The notes under the pieces were generated by a model. That model was not told the DNA's origin and did not search any database. It worked only from the letters and a program-made list of their open reading frames with translations. From Herbidospora solisilvae (GTDB lineage Bacteria; Actinomycetota; Actinomycetes; Streptosporangiales; Streptosporangiaceae), in contig NZ_WXEW01000002.1 in NCBI RefSeq assembly GCF_009901565.1, positions 620,001-684,000 of the forward strand: a stretch of DNA of 64,000 nucleotides, read 5' to 3'. Position 1 is the first letter of the stretch. Each line of letters starts with the position of its first letter. Below, piece after piece: positions 44,537 to 53,460 of this stretch. A program made the translations under genes and the position numbers.

Positions 44537-47395
44537 TCAGTCGGGGGGTGTCACGCCCTCCTGGTGGGCGATGGCGGCGGCCTGGGTGCGGGTGGCGGCG
44601 CCCAGTTTGGCCAGGATGTTGGAGACGTGGACGCTCGCCGTCTTCTGGCTGATGAACAGGCGTTCGCCGATCTCGCGGTTGGAGCGGCCCGCCGCCACCT
44701 GGGCGAGGACCTCGCGTTCGCGGCCGGTCAGGCTGTCGAGCACGCTCGCCCGGACGGGTTCGGTCGAGCCCGGGACGGTGAAGCGGGCCCGGCGGCCGAG
44801 CAGGTCGAGGGCGTGGCGCAGGGGGGCGGCGCCCAGGTGGTCGGCCACCTCGACGGCCCGCTCCCACTCGGCGCGGGCCCGGTCGCGGTCGCCGCTCTCA
44901 AGGAGGGTCTCGGCCAGCCGCCAGCGGATGCGGGCCTGTTCGTAGGGGAAGCCGCCGTCGAACGCGGCCAGCGCCCGCTCCCACACCTCGGGGGTGGCGG
45001 TGCCCGACAGGCGGTGCCATTCGGCCTCGGCGCGGGCCGCCCACCCCTGGCCTTCGGGGCCGAGGGTGTTCCACGGGCCGGTGGGACCGTGGGTGGCGGC
45101 GTAGCGGGCCCGCTCGACGAACTCGGTGCCGCGCGCCCGGTCGGGATCGCCGGGCGGCAGGTCGGCGAGGGCGGCCAGGCCGATCGCGGAGACGCGGATC
45201 AGGCCCGAGTCGTAGGGCTGCTGCACCGCCACGACCGCGTCGACGTGGCCGAGCGCCTCCTTCGGGTCGCCGCGCCACAGGGCGAGCTCGGCGGCCATGC
45301 CGCGGGTCATGTAGGTCACCAGGTCGTCGGCGCCCCAGAACGGCTCCAGCCAGCGCAGCCGCTCGGCCGCCACCGCGCGCCCCCGGCCGACCTCGACGAA
45401 CAGCGCGAACGACGAGAGCAGCGCCTCGGGAGGGGTGCCGACCCGGACGCCGAACATGGCGGCCCTCTTCTCCGCGGCGTCCCAGTCGCCGGCCGCGTAG
45501 GAGATCAGGTAGCGCAGGAACCGCAGGTCGGTGCCGAACGTGCTCCACATCAGGCCGTTGTCGCGGGCCACCTGCAACCCCGTCTCGGCCGACTCCGCCG
45601 CCGCGTCGAGGTCGCCCCGCTCGTATTGCAGCCGGGCCAGGCTGAACAGGGCCCGCAGGTCCATCGACAACGAACCCGACGTCTTGGCCGCCGCCATCGA
45701 CAGCAGCTCCTCGGCCATGTCGGGATCGCCGAGCGACTCCTGCTGGATGCCCAGCGACACCAGCGCCGCCGACTCGGCCTCGATCGAACCGGTGCGCCGG
45801 GCCACCTCCAGCGCGCGGGCGGCGGCCTCCTGCGCGTCGGTCACCCGCTCGACGATCCACAACGTGCGGGCGTGGGTCGCCAGGGCGCGGGCCAGCATCG
45901 GCGTCTCGGGACCGTCGTCGACGGCGTTCACCGCCGCCTCGGCCGCCTCGGCCATGCCGTGGAAGTCGTCGCCGTCGGCCTGGTACCAGGCCAGCCGCTC
46001 GTTCGTCTCGGCCACCAGCTGCGGCTCGGTGACGAGCTGGCGCAGCCGCCGCAGATGGGCGATGGCCCGGTGGTTGTCGCCGCTGTCGGCCGCCGCCGCG
46101 GCGCTGTCGAGGATCAGCCGCGCCCGGGTCGTGCCGGTGATCGCCTCGGCGCCGGGAACCTGCTCCCACACCTCCAGCGCCCGGTCGAAATGCCGGTTGG
46201 CCTCGGCCGGGGCGCCCATCTGGGTGGCCCGCACCCCCGCCTCCAGCGACGTGATCAGCGCGCCCCGCACGTCGTGGGCGGCCGAATAGTGGTGGGCCAG
46301 CTCGGCCGCCCGGCCCCCCGACTCGGCCAGCAGCGACGCGAACGTCATGTGCAGGCGGGTGCGCTCGCCCGGCAGCAGGTCGTCGTAGACGGCCTCCTGG
46401 AGGAGGGCGTGGCGGAAGTCGTAGCCGATGTGCTGGTCGACGGTCAGCAGCCCGCGCGAGACGATCTCGCGCAGCGCCTCTTCGAGCGGCCGGTCGGCCA
46501 GCCCGGCCGCCGCGCGCAGCATGTCGTGGTCGACCCGCCGCCCGGCCACGGCCGCCACCCGGAGCACCTGCTGGGCCGTGTCGGACAACCCCTCGACCCG
46601 GGCCATCAGCAGGTCGGCCAGCGTCGCGGGCAGCCGCTCGCCACTCGCGGCCGCCTGGAGCAGCTCCTCGGCGAAGAAGGGATTGCCCCCGGCCCGCCCG
46701 ACGACCCCGCCGATCAGGCCCGCGTTCCCGCCGCCCAGGGCGGTCAGGTGGGTCGCCATCGCCTCGTCGTCGAGCGGCGGCAGCTCGACCGGCACGACCA
46801 GCGGCAGCCGCTGCAGCTCGGCGAGCACCGGGCGCAGCGGATGTCGGCGGTGCAGGTCGTCGGTCCGGTAGGTGCCGACCAGGACCACCCGCTCGCGCTG
46901 GAGCATGCGCGTGAGGAAGACCAGCAGGTCACGTGTCGAGTGATCGGCCCAGTGGAGGTCTTCGAACACCATGAGCACCGGCCGCTCGTCGGCCAGCTCG
47001 CCCAGCAGGCTCAACGTCGCCCCGAAGAGCCGCTGCTGCGCCAGCGCCCCGGTGAGCGCGTCGGACCCGTCGGGGTCGGCCCCCGGCAGCAGCCGCCGGA
47101 GCACGGGCCGCGACTCCAGGGCCGACCGGAGGTCGGCGCTGCGCAGCGCGTCGGCGAGCGGCAGATAGGGCAGCGCGTTGCCCAGCTCGGCGCACTGCCC
47201 GACCAGGACGGTGAAACCGCGCTCCCGCGCGATCTCGCACAACTCGCACACGATCCGCGTCTTCCCGATGCCGGCGTCGCCGCCGACGAGCGCCACCCCG
47301 GCCATCCGCCCGGTCGCGGCGTCGAGCACACGGGACAACCGGTCGAGCTGGGACCCCCGCCCGACAAGCCCGGTTTGTGTCTTTCGGCCCACCAC
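44537..47395 (-). CDS. Large ATP-binding LuxR-type regulator (LAL family)
   Basis: 952 residues. N-terminal STAND-like ATPase with LVGRGSQLDRL, Walker A GGDAGIGKT (near residue 33) and Walker B-like VLMVFEDLHWAD. The central 600 residues are helical TPR-like sensor repeats. The C-terminal LuxR HTH is LTGREREVLAQVAAGRSNREIG with FISQKTASVHVSNIL. These regulators bind ATP and an inducer, then activate targets. The frame extends upstream, but a pair of GTG codons at 47395/47392 directly follows a CATACT box at six bases, so a leaderless start is chosen. Divergent from the five-gene MoxR/vWA operon with only 91 bases between. Confidence 0.87.
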   Translation of the reverse strand: MVGRKTQTGLVGRGSQLDRLSRVLDAATGRMAGVALVGGDAGIGKTRIVCELCEIARERGFTVLVGQCAELGNALPYLPLADALRSADLRSALESRPVLRRLLPGADPDGSDALTGALAQQRLFGATLSLLGELADERPVLMVFEDLHWADHSTRDLLVFLTRMLQRERVVLVGTYRTDDLHRRHPLRPVLAELQRLPLVVPVELPPLDDEAMATHLTALGGGNAGLIGGVVGRAGGNPFFAEELLQAAASGERLPATLADLLMARVEGLSDTAQQVLRVAAVAGRRVDHDMLRAAAGLADRPLEEALREIVSRGLLTVDQHIGYDFRHALLQEAVYDDLLPGERTRLHMTFASLLAESGGRAAELAHHYSAAHDVRGALITSLEAGVRATQMGAPAEANRHFDRALEVWEQVPGAEAITGTTRARLILDSAAAAADSGDNHRAIAHLRRLRQLVTEPQLVAETNERLAWYQADGDDFHGMAEAAEAAVNAVDDGPETPMLARALATHARTLWIVERVTDAQEAAARALEVARRTGSIEAESAALVSLGIQQESLGDPDMAEELLSMAAAKTSGSLSMDLRALFSLARLQYERGDLDAAAESAETGLQVARDNGLMWSTFGTDLRFLRYLISYAAGDWDAAEKRAAMFGVRVGTPPEALLSSFALFVEVGRGRAVAAERLRWLEPFWGADDLVTYMTRGMAAELALWRGDPKEALGHVDAVVAVQQPYDSGLIRVSAIGLAALADLPPGDPDRARGTEFVERARYAATHGPTGPWNTLGPEGQGWAARAEAEWHRLSGTATPEVWERALAAFDGGFPYEQARIRWRLAETLLESGDRDRARAEWERAVEVADHLGAAPLRHALDLLGRRARFTVPGSTEPVRASVLDSLTGREREVLAQVAAGRSNREIGERLFISQKTASVHVSNILAKLGAATRTQAAAIAHQEGVTPPD

Positions 47396-47401
47396 GCTGC
47401 G

Positions 47402-47407
47402 AGTATG
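47402..47407 (-). promoter_or_regulatory. -10 box of a leaderless promoter (LAL regulator)
   Basis: Minus-strand CATACT is followed by six bases and the GTG at 47395. Confidence 0.45.
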
Positions 47408-47473
47408 GCACGTCACCCCGACAGAACCCGGAGCCCTCTTCACGATCTTGCGCGTTTTGTCGCCCGGCGCGGC

Positions 47474-47479
47474 TAGGGT
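47474..47479 (+). promoter_or_regulatory. -10 box of a leaderless promoter (SWIM gene and operon)
   Basis: TAGGGT lies seven bases before the GTG at 47487, without ribosome site. With the divergent box at 47402-47407 it makes a compact bidirectional promoter. Confidence 0.5.
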
Positions 47480-47486
47480 GCGGCGC

Positions 47487-48794
47487 GTGACCGAACGTTG
47501 GAGTCGTGACCAGGTGCTGGCGCTCGCGCCCGACGCCGCCTCGCAGAAGGCGGCCGGAGGGGTGAGCGCGCCCAGGAAGTGGTCCGCCACGGGGGTGCTC
47601 GGATCGGCGCTGTGGGGCGAGTGCGCCGGGTCCGGGTCGAAGCCCTACCAGGCGTGCGTCGACCTGTCCGAGCCCGCCTACCGGTGCAGCTGCCCCAGCC
47701 GGAAGTTCCCCTGCAAACACGCTTTGGGCCTGCTCCTGCTGTGGTCGGCCGACGGGGTGCCGCCCGCTGCCGAGATGGCCCCCTGGGCGGCCGAGTGGTT
47801 CGCCCAGCGGGCCGCGCGGGCCGAGAAGGCGGCGGAGAAGAAGGCCGAGCCCTCGGCGGCCAAGCCCGACGAGGGGCGGGCCCGGCAGCGCGAAGAGCGG
47901 GTCACGGCCGGGCTGGCCGAGCTTGAGCGCTGGTTGTCCGACCAGGTCGCGAGCGGGCTGTCCGACGCGCGCCAGACGGGGCTGGCCGAGTGGAGCGACC
48001 TGGCCAAGCGGCTCGTCGACGCCCAGGCGCCCGGCCTGGCCGGCACCTTCTCGGGCCTCACCCGCGTCTTCCGCGACGAGAACTGGCCGGGCCGGCTGCT
48101 CGGCGAATACGCCATGGTCCACCTGCTGGCCGTGGCCCACCGCCGGGCCGCCGAGCTGCCCGGCGACCTGCGCGAGACGGTGCGCCAGCGGGTCGGCTAC
48201 CAGGTCGCCAAGGAGACCGTGCTCGCCCTGCCGCCGATCCGCGACGAGTGGCAGGTCATCGCCCTGCGCGACGAGGAACGCGACCGGCTGCTGTCGCGGC
48301 GGGTCTGGCTCCACGGCCGGGCGACCGGCCGGGTGGCCCTGGTGTTGTCGTTCGCGCCGCCCGGTCAGCCGCTCGACGCCTCCCTGGTGCTCGGCACGCG
48401 GGTCGACGCCGACGTCTCCTACTATCCGGGTGCGGCGCCGCTGCGCGCCCTGATCGCCGACCGCTACGGCGCGGCCGTGCCCGCCAGGGCGCCCGCCTCG
48501 GGGGTGACCGTCGAGGGCGTGCCGCGGGTGATCGCCGACGTGCTGACCCGCGACCCGTGGACCGAGTCGTGGCCGCTAATGATCACCGGCGCCCGGGTCG
48601 GGCGCGACGGCGGAGAGTGGCGTCTGCTGGGCGACTCGGGCCAGGGGCTGCGGCTGCACCCGTCGGCGGGCGATCCGTGGAAGCTGGTCGCGGTCTCGGG
48701 CGGCCGTCCGGTGACGGTCGCCGTGGAATGGACTCCTGACGGCCTGCGTCCCCTCACCACGTGGGACGAGAACGACGAGGTGGTGGTCCTGTGA
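47487..48794 (+). CDS. SWIM zinc-finger protein (first gene of MoxR/vWA operon)
   Basis: 435 residues. The SWIM finger is CSCPSRKFPCKH with ligands Cys67, Cys69, Cys76, His78 (CxC-x6-CxH), the DNA- or protein-binding element of this family. A Lys/Glu/Arg-rich linker (EKAAEKKAEPSAAKPDEGRA) follows. The remaining 290 residues form a conserved helical then beta-rich region ending VAVEWTPDGLRPLTTWDE. GTG 47487 is supported by the TAGGGT box; the frame is open further upstream only by chance. Its stop overlaps the next GTG by four bases. It probably recognises DNA or a target protein for the complex; that is inference. Confidence 0.82.
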   Translation: MTERWSRDQVLALAPDAASQKAAGGVSAPRKWSATGVLGSALWGECAGSGSKPYQACVDLSEPAYRCSCPSRKFPCKHALGLLLLWSADGVPPAAEMAPWAAEWFAQRAARAEKAAEKKAEPSAAKPDEGRARQREERVTAGLAELERWLSDQVASGLSDARQTGLAEWSDLAKRLVDAQAPGLAGTFSGLTRVFRDENWPGRLLGEYAMVHLLAVAHRRAAELPGDLRETVRQRVGYQVAKETVLALPPIRDEWQVIALRDEERDRLLSRRVWLHGRATGRVALVLSFAPPGQPLDASLVLGTRVDADVSYYPGAAPLRALIADRYGAAVPARAPASGVTVEGVPRVIADVLTRDPWTESWPLMITGARVGRDGGEWRLLGDSGQGLRLHPSAGDPWKLVAVSGGRPVTVAVEWTPDGLRPLTTWDENDEVVVL

Positions 48795-50194
48795 GGCTCG
48801 ATCGGCGCACCGGGTGGAACGAGCTGGTCTCCACCGCCCTCGTCGGGACCGAACGCCGGGGCCTCGGCACCCCCTTCGACCTGCTGGAGCAGGCCGCCGC
48901 GCAGGTGGTCGCCCGCCGGGCGGGGGAGCAGCCGGGCGGCGCGATCCCACTGGCCGAGGCGCCCGCCGACGACGCGCCGCCGGTCTCCGCCCAGGCCGCC
49001 GACCGGCTGGCCCGGCTGCTGGGCGGTGAGTTCGCCCGGGTGCTGCCCGAATGGCTGGGGCTGGCCGCCCGCCGGTCGTCGCGCGTCCCGGCGCGGCTGC
49101 TGCCGCAGCTGCTCGCGGCGGGGGCGCGCGACCGGTCGATCCGGGCCGACCTCGCCGTCGTGGCGGGGGCCCGGGGGCGCTGGCTCGCCGGGCTCAACCC
49201 CGACTGGGGCTACCTCCTCCAAGAGAGCTCGGGCGGGGCCCCGGCCCAGGCGGGTCTCGACCACGGCCCGTGGGAGTTCGGCACCCGCGGCGACCGGCAG
49301 GCGTTCCTGGCCGCGTTGCGCGCGGCCTCACCCGACGAGGCCAGAGACCTCCTGGAGGTCACCTGGCCGAAGGAGAACCCCGACGACCGGGCCGTCTTCG
49401 TGGCGGTCCTGGCCGACGGGCTGACCATGGCCGACGAGCCCTTCCTGGAGAAGGCGCTCGACGACCGCCGCCGCGAGGTCCGGCAGGCCGCCGCCGACCT
49501 GCTCACCAAGCTGCCCGACTCGCGGCTCGGGCAGCGCATGGCCGTGCGGGCCGCGGCGCTGCTCACCCGCGACGGCGCCCGGCTCACCGCGGTCGCGCCG
49601 ACGGCCTGCGACTCCGTCATGGAGCGCGACGGCGTCCGGTCCCGGCCGCCGGCGGGCACCGGGCCGCGCAGCTGGTGGCTGCAGCAGGTCGTCGCGCACA
49701 CCCCGCTCCGGTTCTGGCCCGGCCACCTCGGCGCCGAACCCGCCGAGCTCGTCCGCATGACGATCGGCGACTGGGCCCGGGAGATCCACATGGGCTGGAT
49801 CCGGGCCGCGATCCTCCAGGACGACCCCGTCTGGGCCCGCGCCCTGTTCGACGTCGAACCGCTGACCGACCTGCTGGCCGTGCTGCCGCCCGACGAACGG
49901 TCGTGGCGGGCGGCCGAGATCGTCCGGGCCGGCAACGTCGACGGGCAGCTCATCATGATGCTCGGCGGGGTGCCCGGTCCGTGGAGCGGCCCGCTCGCGG
50001 CGGCCGTGCTCCAGCGGGTCGCCGACATCGCCTCCAGCCAGCCGTGGAACGCGGGCGAGCTGGCCCGGCTGGCGGGCGAACGGCTCGACCCGACCGGCAC
50101 CTACGACCTCGACCAGCTGCCCGACATCGGCGAACTGCGGACCGCCGCCGCCCTGCTCCGCTTCCGTTCCGACATGATCAAGGAGTTCTCGTGA
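48791..50194 (+). CDS. DUF5691-like helical-repeat protein
   Basis: 467 residues, alpha-helical throughout, without catalytic motif. FLEKALDDRRREVRQAAADLL looks like a HEAT repeat, with LTKLPDSRLGQRMAVRAAALL following. The name DUF5691 comes from recalled neighbourhood identity and is not checked. The GTG start and stop both overlap neighbours by four bases (GTGA), so it is made in step with the SWIM and MoxR proteins. Probably an adaptor or scaffold of the complex. Confidence 0.7.
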   Translation: MRLDRRTGWNELVSTALVGTERRGLGTPFDLLEQAAAQVVARRAGEQPGGAIPLAEAPADDAPPVSAQAADRLARLLGGEFARVLPEWLGLAARRSSRVPARLLPQLLAAGARDRSIRADLAVVAGARGRWLAGLNPDWGYLLQESSGGAPAQAGLDHGPWEFGTRGDRQAFLAALRAASPDEARDLLEVTWPKENPDDRAVFVAVLADGLTMADEPFLEKALDDRRREVRQAAADLLTKLPDSRLGQRMAVRAAALLTRDGARLTAVAPTACDSVMERDGVRSRPPAGTGPRSWWLQQVVAHTPLRFWPGHLGAEPAELVRMTIGDWAREIHMGWIRAAILQDDPVWARALFDVEPLTDLLAVLPPDERSWRAAEIVRAGNVDGQLIMMLGGVPGPWSGPLAAAVLQRVADIASSQPWNAGELARLAGERLDPTGTYDLDQLPDIGELRTAAALLRFRSDMIKEFS

Positions 50195-51276
50195 CGACCC
50201 CCACCGTCCTGCGGCCCCACGCGGAAGACCAGTACGCCGACGAACTGGCCGTCCTGGCCAAGCACGACGACCGGCCCCGCCCGCCGGGCTGGCGGTTGTC
50301 GCCGTGGGCGGTGACCACCTACATCCTGGGCGACGCGAGCCACCCCGGCGGGCTGATCACCCCCAAGTACATCGGCCCGCGCCGCATCGTCGAGGTCGCC
50401 GTCGCCACCCTTGCCACCGACCGGGCGCTGCTGCTGCTCGGCGTGCCCGGCACCGCCAAGACGTGGTTGTCGGAACACCTGGCCGCCGCCGTCTCCGGCG
50501 ACTCGACCCTGCTGGTCCAGGGCACCGCCGGAACCGCCGAAGAGGCCGTCCGCTACGGCTGGAACTACGCCCGCCTGCTCGCCGAGGGTCCCTCACGCGA
50601 GGCGCTGACCCCGAGCCCCGTGATGCGGGCCATGTCCGAGGGCCGGCTGGCCCGGGTCGAGGAGCTGACCCGCATGCCCTCCGACGTGCAGGACGCGCTG
50701 ATCACCGTGCTGTCGGAGAAGACGCTGCCGATCCCCGAGCTCAACGAGGAGGTCCAGGCGGCCAAGGGCTTCAACGTGATCGCCACCGCCAACGACCGCG
50801 ACCGCGGCGTCAACGAGTTGTCGAGCGCGCTGCGCCGCCGGTTCAACACGGTGGTGCTGCCCGTCCCGGCCTCGGCCGAGGAGGAGGTGGAGATCGTCTC
50901 CCGCCGGGTCGCCCAGCTCGGCCGGTCGCTCGAACTGCCGGAGACCCCGGCGGGCCTGGAGGAGATCCGGCGGGTCGTCACGGTCTTCCGCGAGCTGCGC
51001 TCGGGAGTGACCTCCGACGGCCGCACCAAGGTCAAGTCGCCCAGCGGCACCCTGTCGACCGCCGAGGCGATCTCGGTCCTGACCAGCGGGATCGCCCTGG
51101 CCGCCCACTTCGGCGACGGAGTGCTGCGGCCCTCCGACGTCGCGGCCGGGATCGTCGGGGCGGTCGTCCAGGATCCGGTGTCCGACCGGGTGGTCTGGCA
51201 CGAATACCTGGAGACGGTCGTCCGGGAACGCGAGGAGTGGCGTGACTTCTACCGCGCCTGCCGGGACGCCGGCTGA
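50191..51276 (+). CDS. MoxR-type AAA+ ATPase
   Basis: 361 residues. Walker A GVPGTAKT (residues 84-91), Walker B region LARVEELTRMPSDVQDALITVLSEK, sensor 1 FNVIATANDRDRG and the arginine-finger region SSALRRRFN are present. The MoxR Walker B normally reads DEINRAP; here the Asp is Glu (EELTRMP), with the catalytic Glu kept. Family members act as chaperones with vWA partners, such as the one encoded three genes downstream. GTG overlaps the previous stop; the stop is three bases before the next ATG. Confidence 0.92.
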   Translation: MTTPTVLRPHAEDQYADELAVLAKHDDRPRPPGWRLSPWAVTTYILGDASHPGGLITPKYIGPRRIVEVAVATLATDRALLLLGVPGTAKTWLSEHLAAAVSGDSTLLVQGTAGTAEEAVRYGWNYARLLAEGPSREALTPSPVMRAMSEGRLARVEELTRMPSDVQDALITVLSEKTLPIPELNEEVQAAKGFNVIATANDRDRGVNELSSALRRRFNTVVLPVPASAEEEVEIVSRRVAQLGRSLELPETPAGLEEIRRVVTVFRELRSGVTSDGRTKVKSPSGTLSTAEAISVLTSGIALAAHFGDGVLRPSDVAAGIVGAVVQDPVSDRVVWHEYLETVVREREEWRDFYRACRDAG

Positions 51277-51279
51277 GCG

Positions 51280-53460
51280 ATGACCATCACCCTGCTGGGC
51301 GTCCGCCACCACGGCCCCGGTTCCGCGCGCGCCGTGGTGGCCGAACTGGCCCGCCTGAAACCCGACATCGTGCTGATCGAGGGCCCGCCGGAGGCCGACG
51401 GCCTCGTCGGCCTGGCCGCCGATCCCGGCATGGAACCGCCGGTGGCGCTGCTGGCCCACGTGCCGGGCGACCCGGCCAAGGCGGCCTTCTGGCCGTTCGC
51501 GACGTTCTCACCCGAGTGGCAGGCGCTGACGTACGCGGCGGAGACCGGCATTCCGGCCCGCTTCTGCGACCTCCCGGCGGCGCATTCGCTGGCGGAGAAG
51601 CCGGCGGAGAAGGACGAGGCCGGTCCAGACGGCGACGACGTGACCCCGGCCCAGGTCGTCCGCGTCGACCCCATCGCCTCGCTCGCCGCCGCCGCCGGTT
51701 ACGACGACCCCGAGCGCTGGTGGGAGGACGCCGTCGAGCACCGCGGCGACACCCCCTTCGAGGTCATCGCCGAGGCCATGGCCGCCGTCCGCGAGGGCTA
51801 CACCCCCGACGAGCGGGAGGCCCGGCGGGAGGCCTACATGCGCCGGACCGTCCGGGTCGCGGTCAAAGAGGGCTTCACGAACATCGCGGTCGTGTGCGGC
51901 GCGTGGCACGTCCCCGCCCTGACCGTGATCGGCCCGGCCGCCGCCGACGACCGGATCCTCAAGGGCCTGCCGAAGGTCAAGGCCGAGATGACGTGGGTGC
52001 CGTGGACCCACGGCCGGCTCGCCCACTGGAGCGGCTACGGCGCGGGCGTCTCCTCGCCGGGCTGGTACGCCCACCTGTTCGCCACCCCCGACCGCCCGGT
52101 CGAGCGGTGGCTGGCCGCCGCCGCCGGAGTGCTGCGCGAGGAGGGGCTGCCGGTCTCGTCCGCCCACGTCATCGAGTCGGTGCGGCTGGCGCAGAGCCTG
52201 GCGGTCATCCGCAACCGGCCCCTGGCCGGGCTGGCCGAGGTCACCGAGGCGGCGCGGGCCGTGTTGTGCGAGGGCGACGAGCTGCCCGTCGAGCTGATCC
52301 AGCGGCGCATGGTCGTGGGGGAGCGGCTCGGCCACGTCCCCGACTCGACGCCGATGGTCCCGCTGCAGCGCCACCTGCGCGAGGAGCAGCGGCGGCTCCG
52401 GCTCAAGCCCGAGGCGCTCGACCGCGAACTCGAACTCGACCTGCGCAAGCCGCTCGACCTCGACCGCAGCCGCCTGCTGCACCGGCTCCGGCTGCTCAAC
52501 GTCCCATGGGGCGAGCCCCGCCAGACGCGTGGCAAGGGCACCTTCAAAGAGGCCTGGGCGCTCCAGTGGCGGCCCGAGTTCGACATCTCGCTCATCGAGG
52601 CCGCGCCGCTCGGGGTGACCGTCCCGGCCGCCGCGACCGCGAAGATCGCCGAAGTGGCCGCCCGTGAGGGCGCGGCGCTGGCCGACCTCACCGGTCTGGT
52701 CGAGCGGGCGCTGCTCGCCGACCTGCCGGGGTCGCTGCCGGCAGTGCTGGCCGCGATCGGCGACCGGGCCGCCGTCGACACCGACATCCGCCACCTCATG
52801 GCCGCGCTGCCCGCCCTGGTCAGGGCCCAGCGCTACGGCGACGTCCGGGGCACCCCGGCCGAGGGGCTGGCCGTGATCGCCACGTCGCTGCTGGCCCGGA
52901 TCTGCGCCGGGTTGTCGGCCGCCGTGTCGGGGCTCGACGACGACAACGCGCGCGGTATGGTGGCCCACATCGACGCCGTGACCAGCGCGTCCGCGCTGCT
53001 CGACGAGGGCCGCGAGCGCTGGCTGGGGGCGCTGCGGGCGCTCGCCGACCGGACCGGCCTGCCCGGCGTCGTCGAGGGCCGGATCGTCCGGATCCTGTTC
53101 GACGCCGACCGGCTGGGCGACGCCGACGCGCGCATGTCGCGGGCCGTGTCGCCGGCCCATCCGCCCGCGCGGGCGGCGGCGTGGATCGAGGGGTTCCTGT
53201 CCGGCGGCGGGCTCCTGCTCATCCACGACCCCCGCCTGCTGGCCATGGTCGACGACTGGCTCGTGGGTCTGCGCGGCGACGCGTTCGTGGAGGTCCTGCC
53301 GCTGCTGCGGCGGACCTTCGGCTCTTTCGCGCCGCCCGAGCGGCGCTCGATCGCGGGCCGCGTCCGCTCGGGCTCGGCCACCGAGAACGACATCGAATAC
53401 GACGACGAGCGCGCCGCCCCGGCCGTGCGCACCGTCATGGGCATCCTGGGGAGCGGCTGA
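51280..53460 (+). CDS. DUF5682-like protein with two GxxH motifs (TraB/EreA-like)
   Basis: 726 residues. It begins LLGVRHHGPGSARAV, with a GxxH motif at residues 7-10, then VLIEGPPEAD with Glu34 and Glu38. A second GxxH, VVCGAWHVPAL, is at 207-210. This arrangement (two GxxH plus an early Glu) is the active-site pattern of the TIKI/TraB/PrgY/erythromycin-esterase superfamily, so a metal-dependent hydrolase is plausible; the assignment is inference. The C-terminal 450 residues are helical repeats. The ATG is three bases after the MoxR stop; its own TGA shares one base with the vWA gene's ATG. Confidence 0.75.
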   Translation: MTITLLGVRHHGPGSARAVVAELARLKPDIVLIEGPPEADGLVGLAADPGMEPPVALLAHVPGDPAKAAFWPFATFSPEWQALTYAAETGIPARFCDLPAAHSLAEKPAEKDEAGPDGDDVTPAQVVRVDPIASLAAAAGYDDPERWWEDAVEHRGDTPFEVIAEAMAAVREGYTPDEREARREAYMRRTVRVAVKEGFTNIAVVCGAWHVPALTVIGPAAADDRILKGLPKVKAEMTWVPWTHGRLAHWSGYGAGVSSPGWYAHLFATPDRPVERWLAAAAGVLREEGLPVSSAHVIESVRLAQSLAVIRNRPLAGLAEVTEAARAVLCEGDELPVELIQRRMVVGERLGHVPDSTPMVPLQRHLREEQRRLRLKPEALDRELELDLRKPLDLDRSRLLHRLRLLNVPWGEPRQTRGKGTFKEAWALQWRPEFDISLIEAAPLGVTVPAAATAKIAEVAAREGAALADLTGLVERALLADLPGSLPAVLAAIGDRAAVDTDIRHLMAALPALVRAQRYGDVRGTPAEGLAVIATSLLARICAGLSAAVSGLDDDNARGMVAHIDAVTSASALLDEGRERWLGALRALADRTGLPGVVEGRIVRILFDADRLGDADARMSRAVSPAHPPARAAAWIEGFLSGGGLLLIHDPRLLAMVDDWLVGLRGDAFVEVLPLLRRTFGSFAPPERRSIAGRVRSGSATENDIEYDDERAAPAVRTVMGILGSG

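Noticed and set aside
49051-51276. Extended start of the MoxR gene upstream at 49051
   Set aside because: That extension lies over the DUF5691-like gene in another frame; the GTG at 50191 has the GTGA coupling and starts the conserved sequence.
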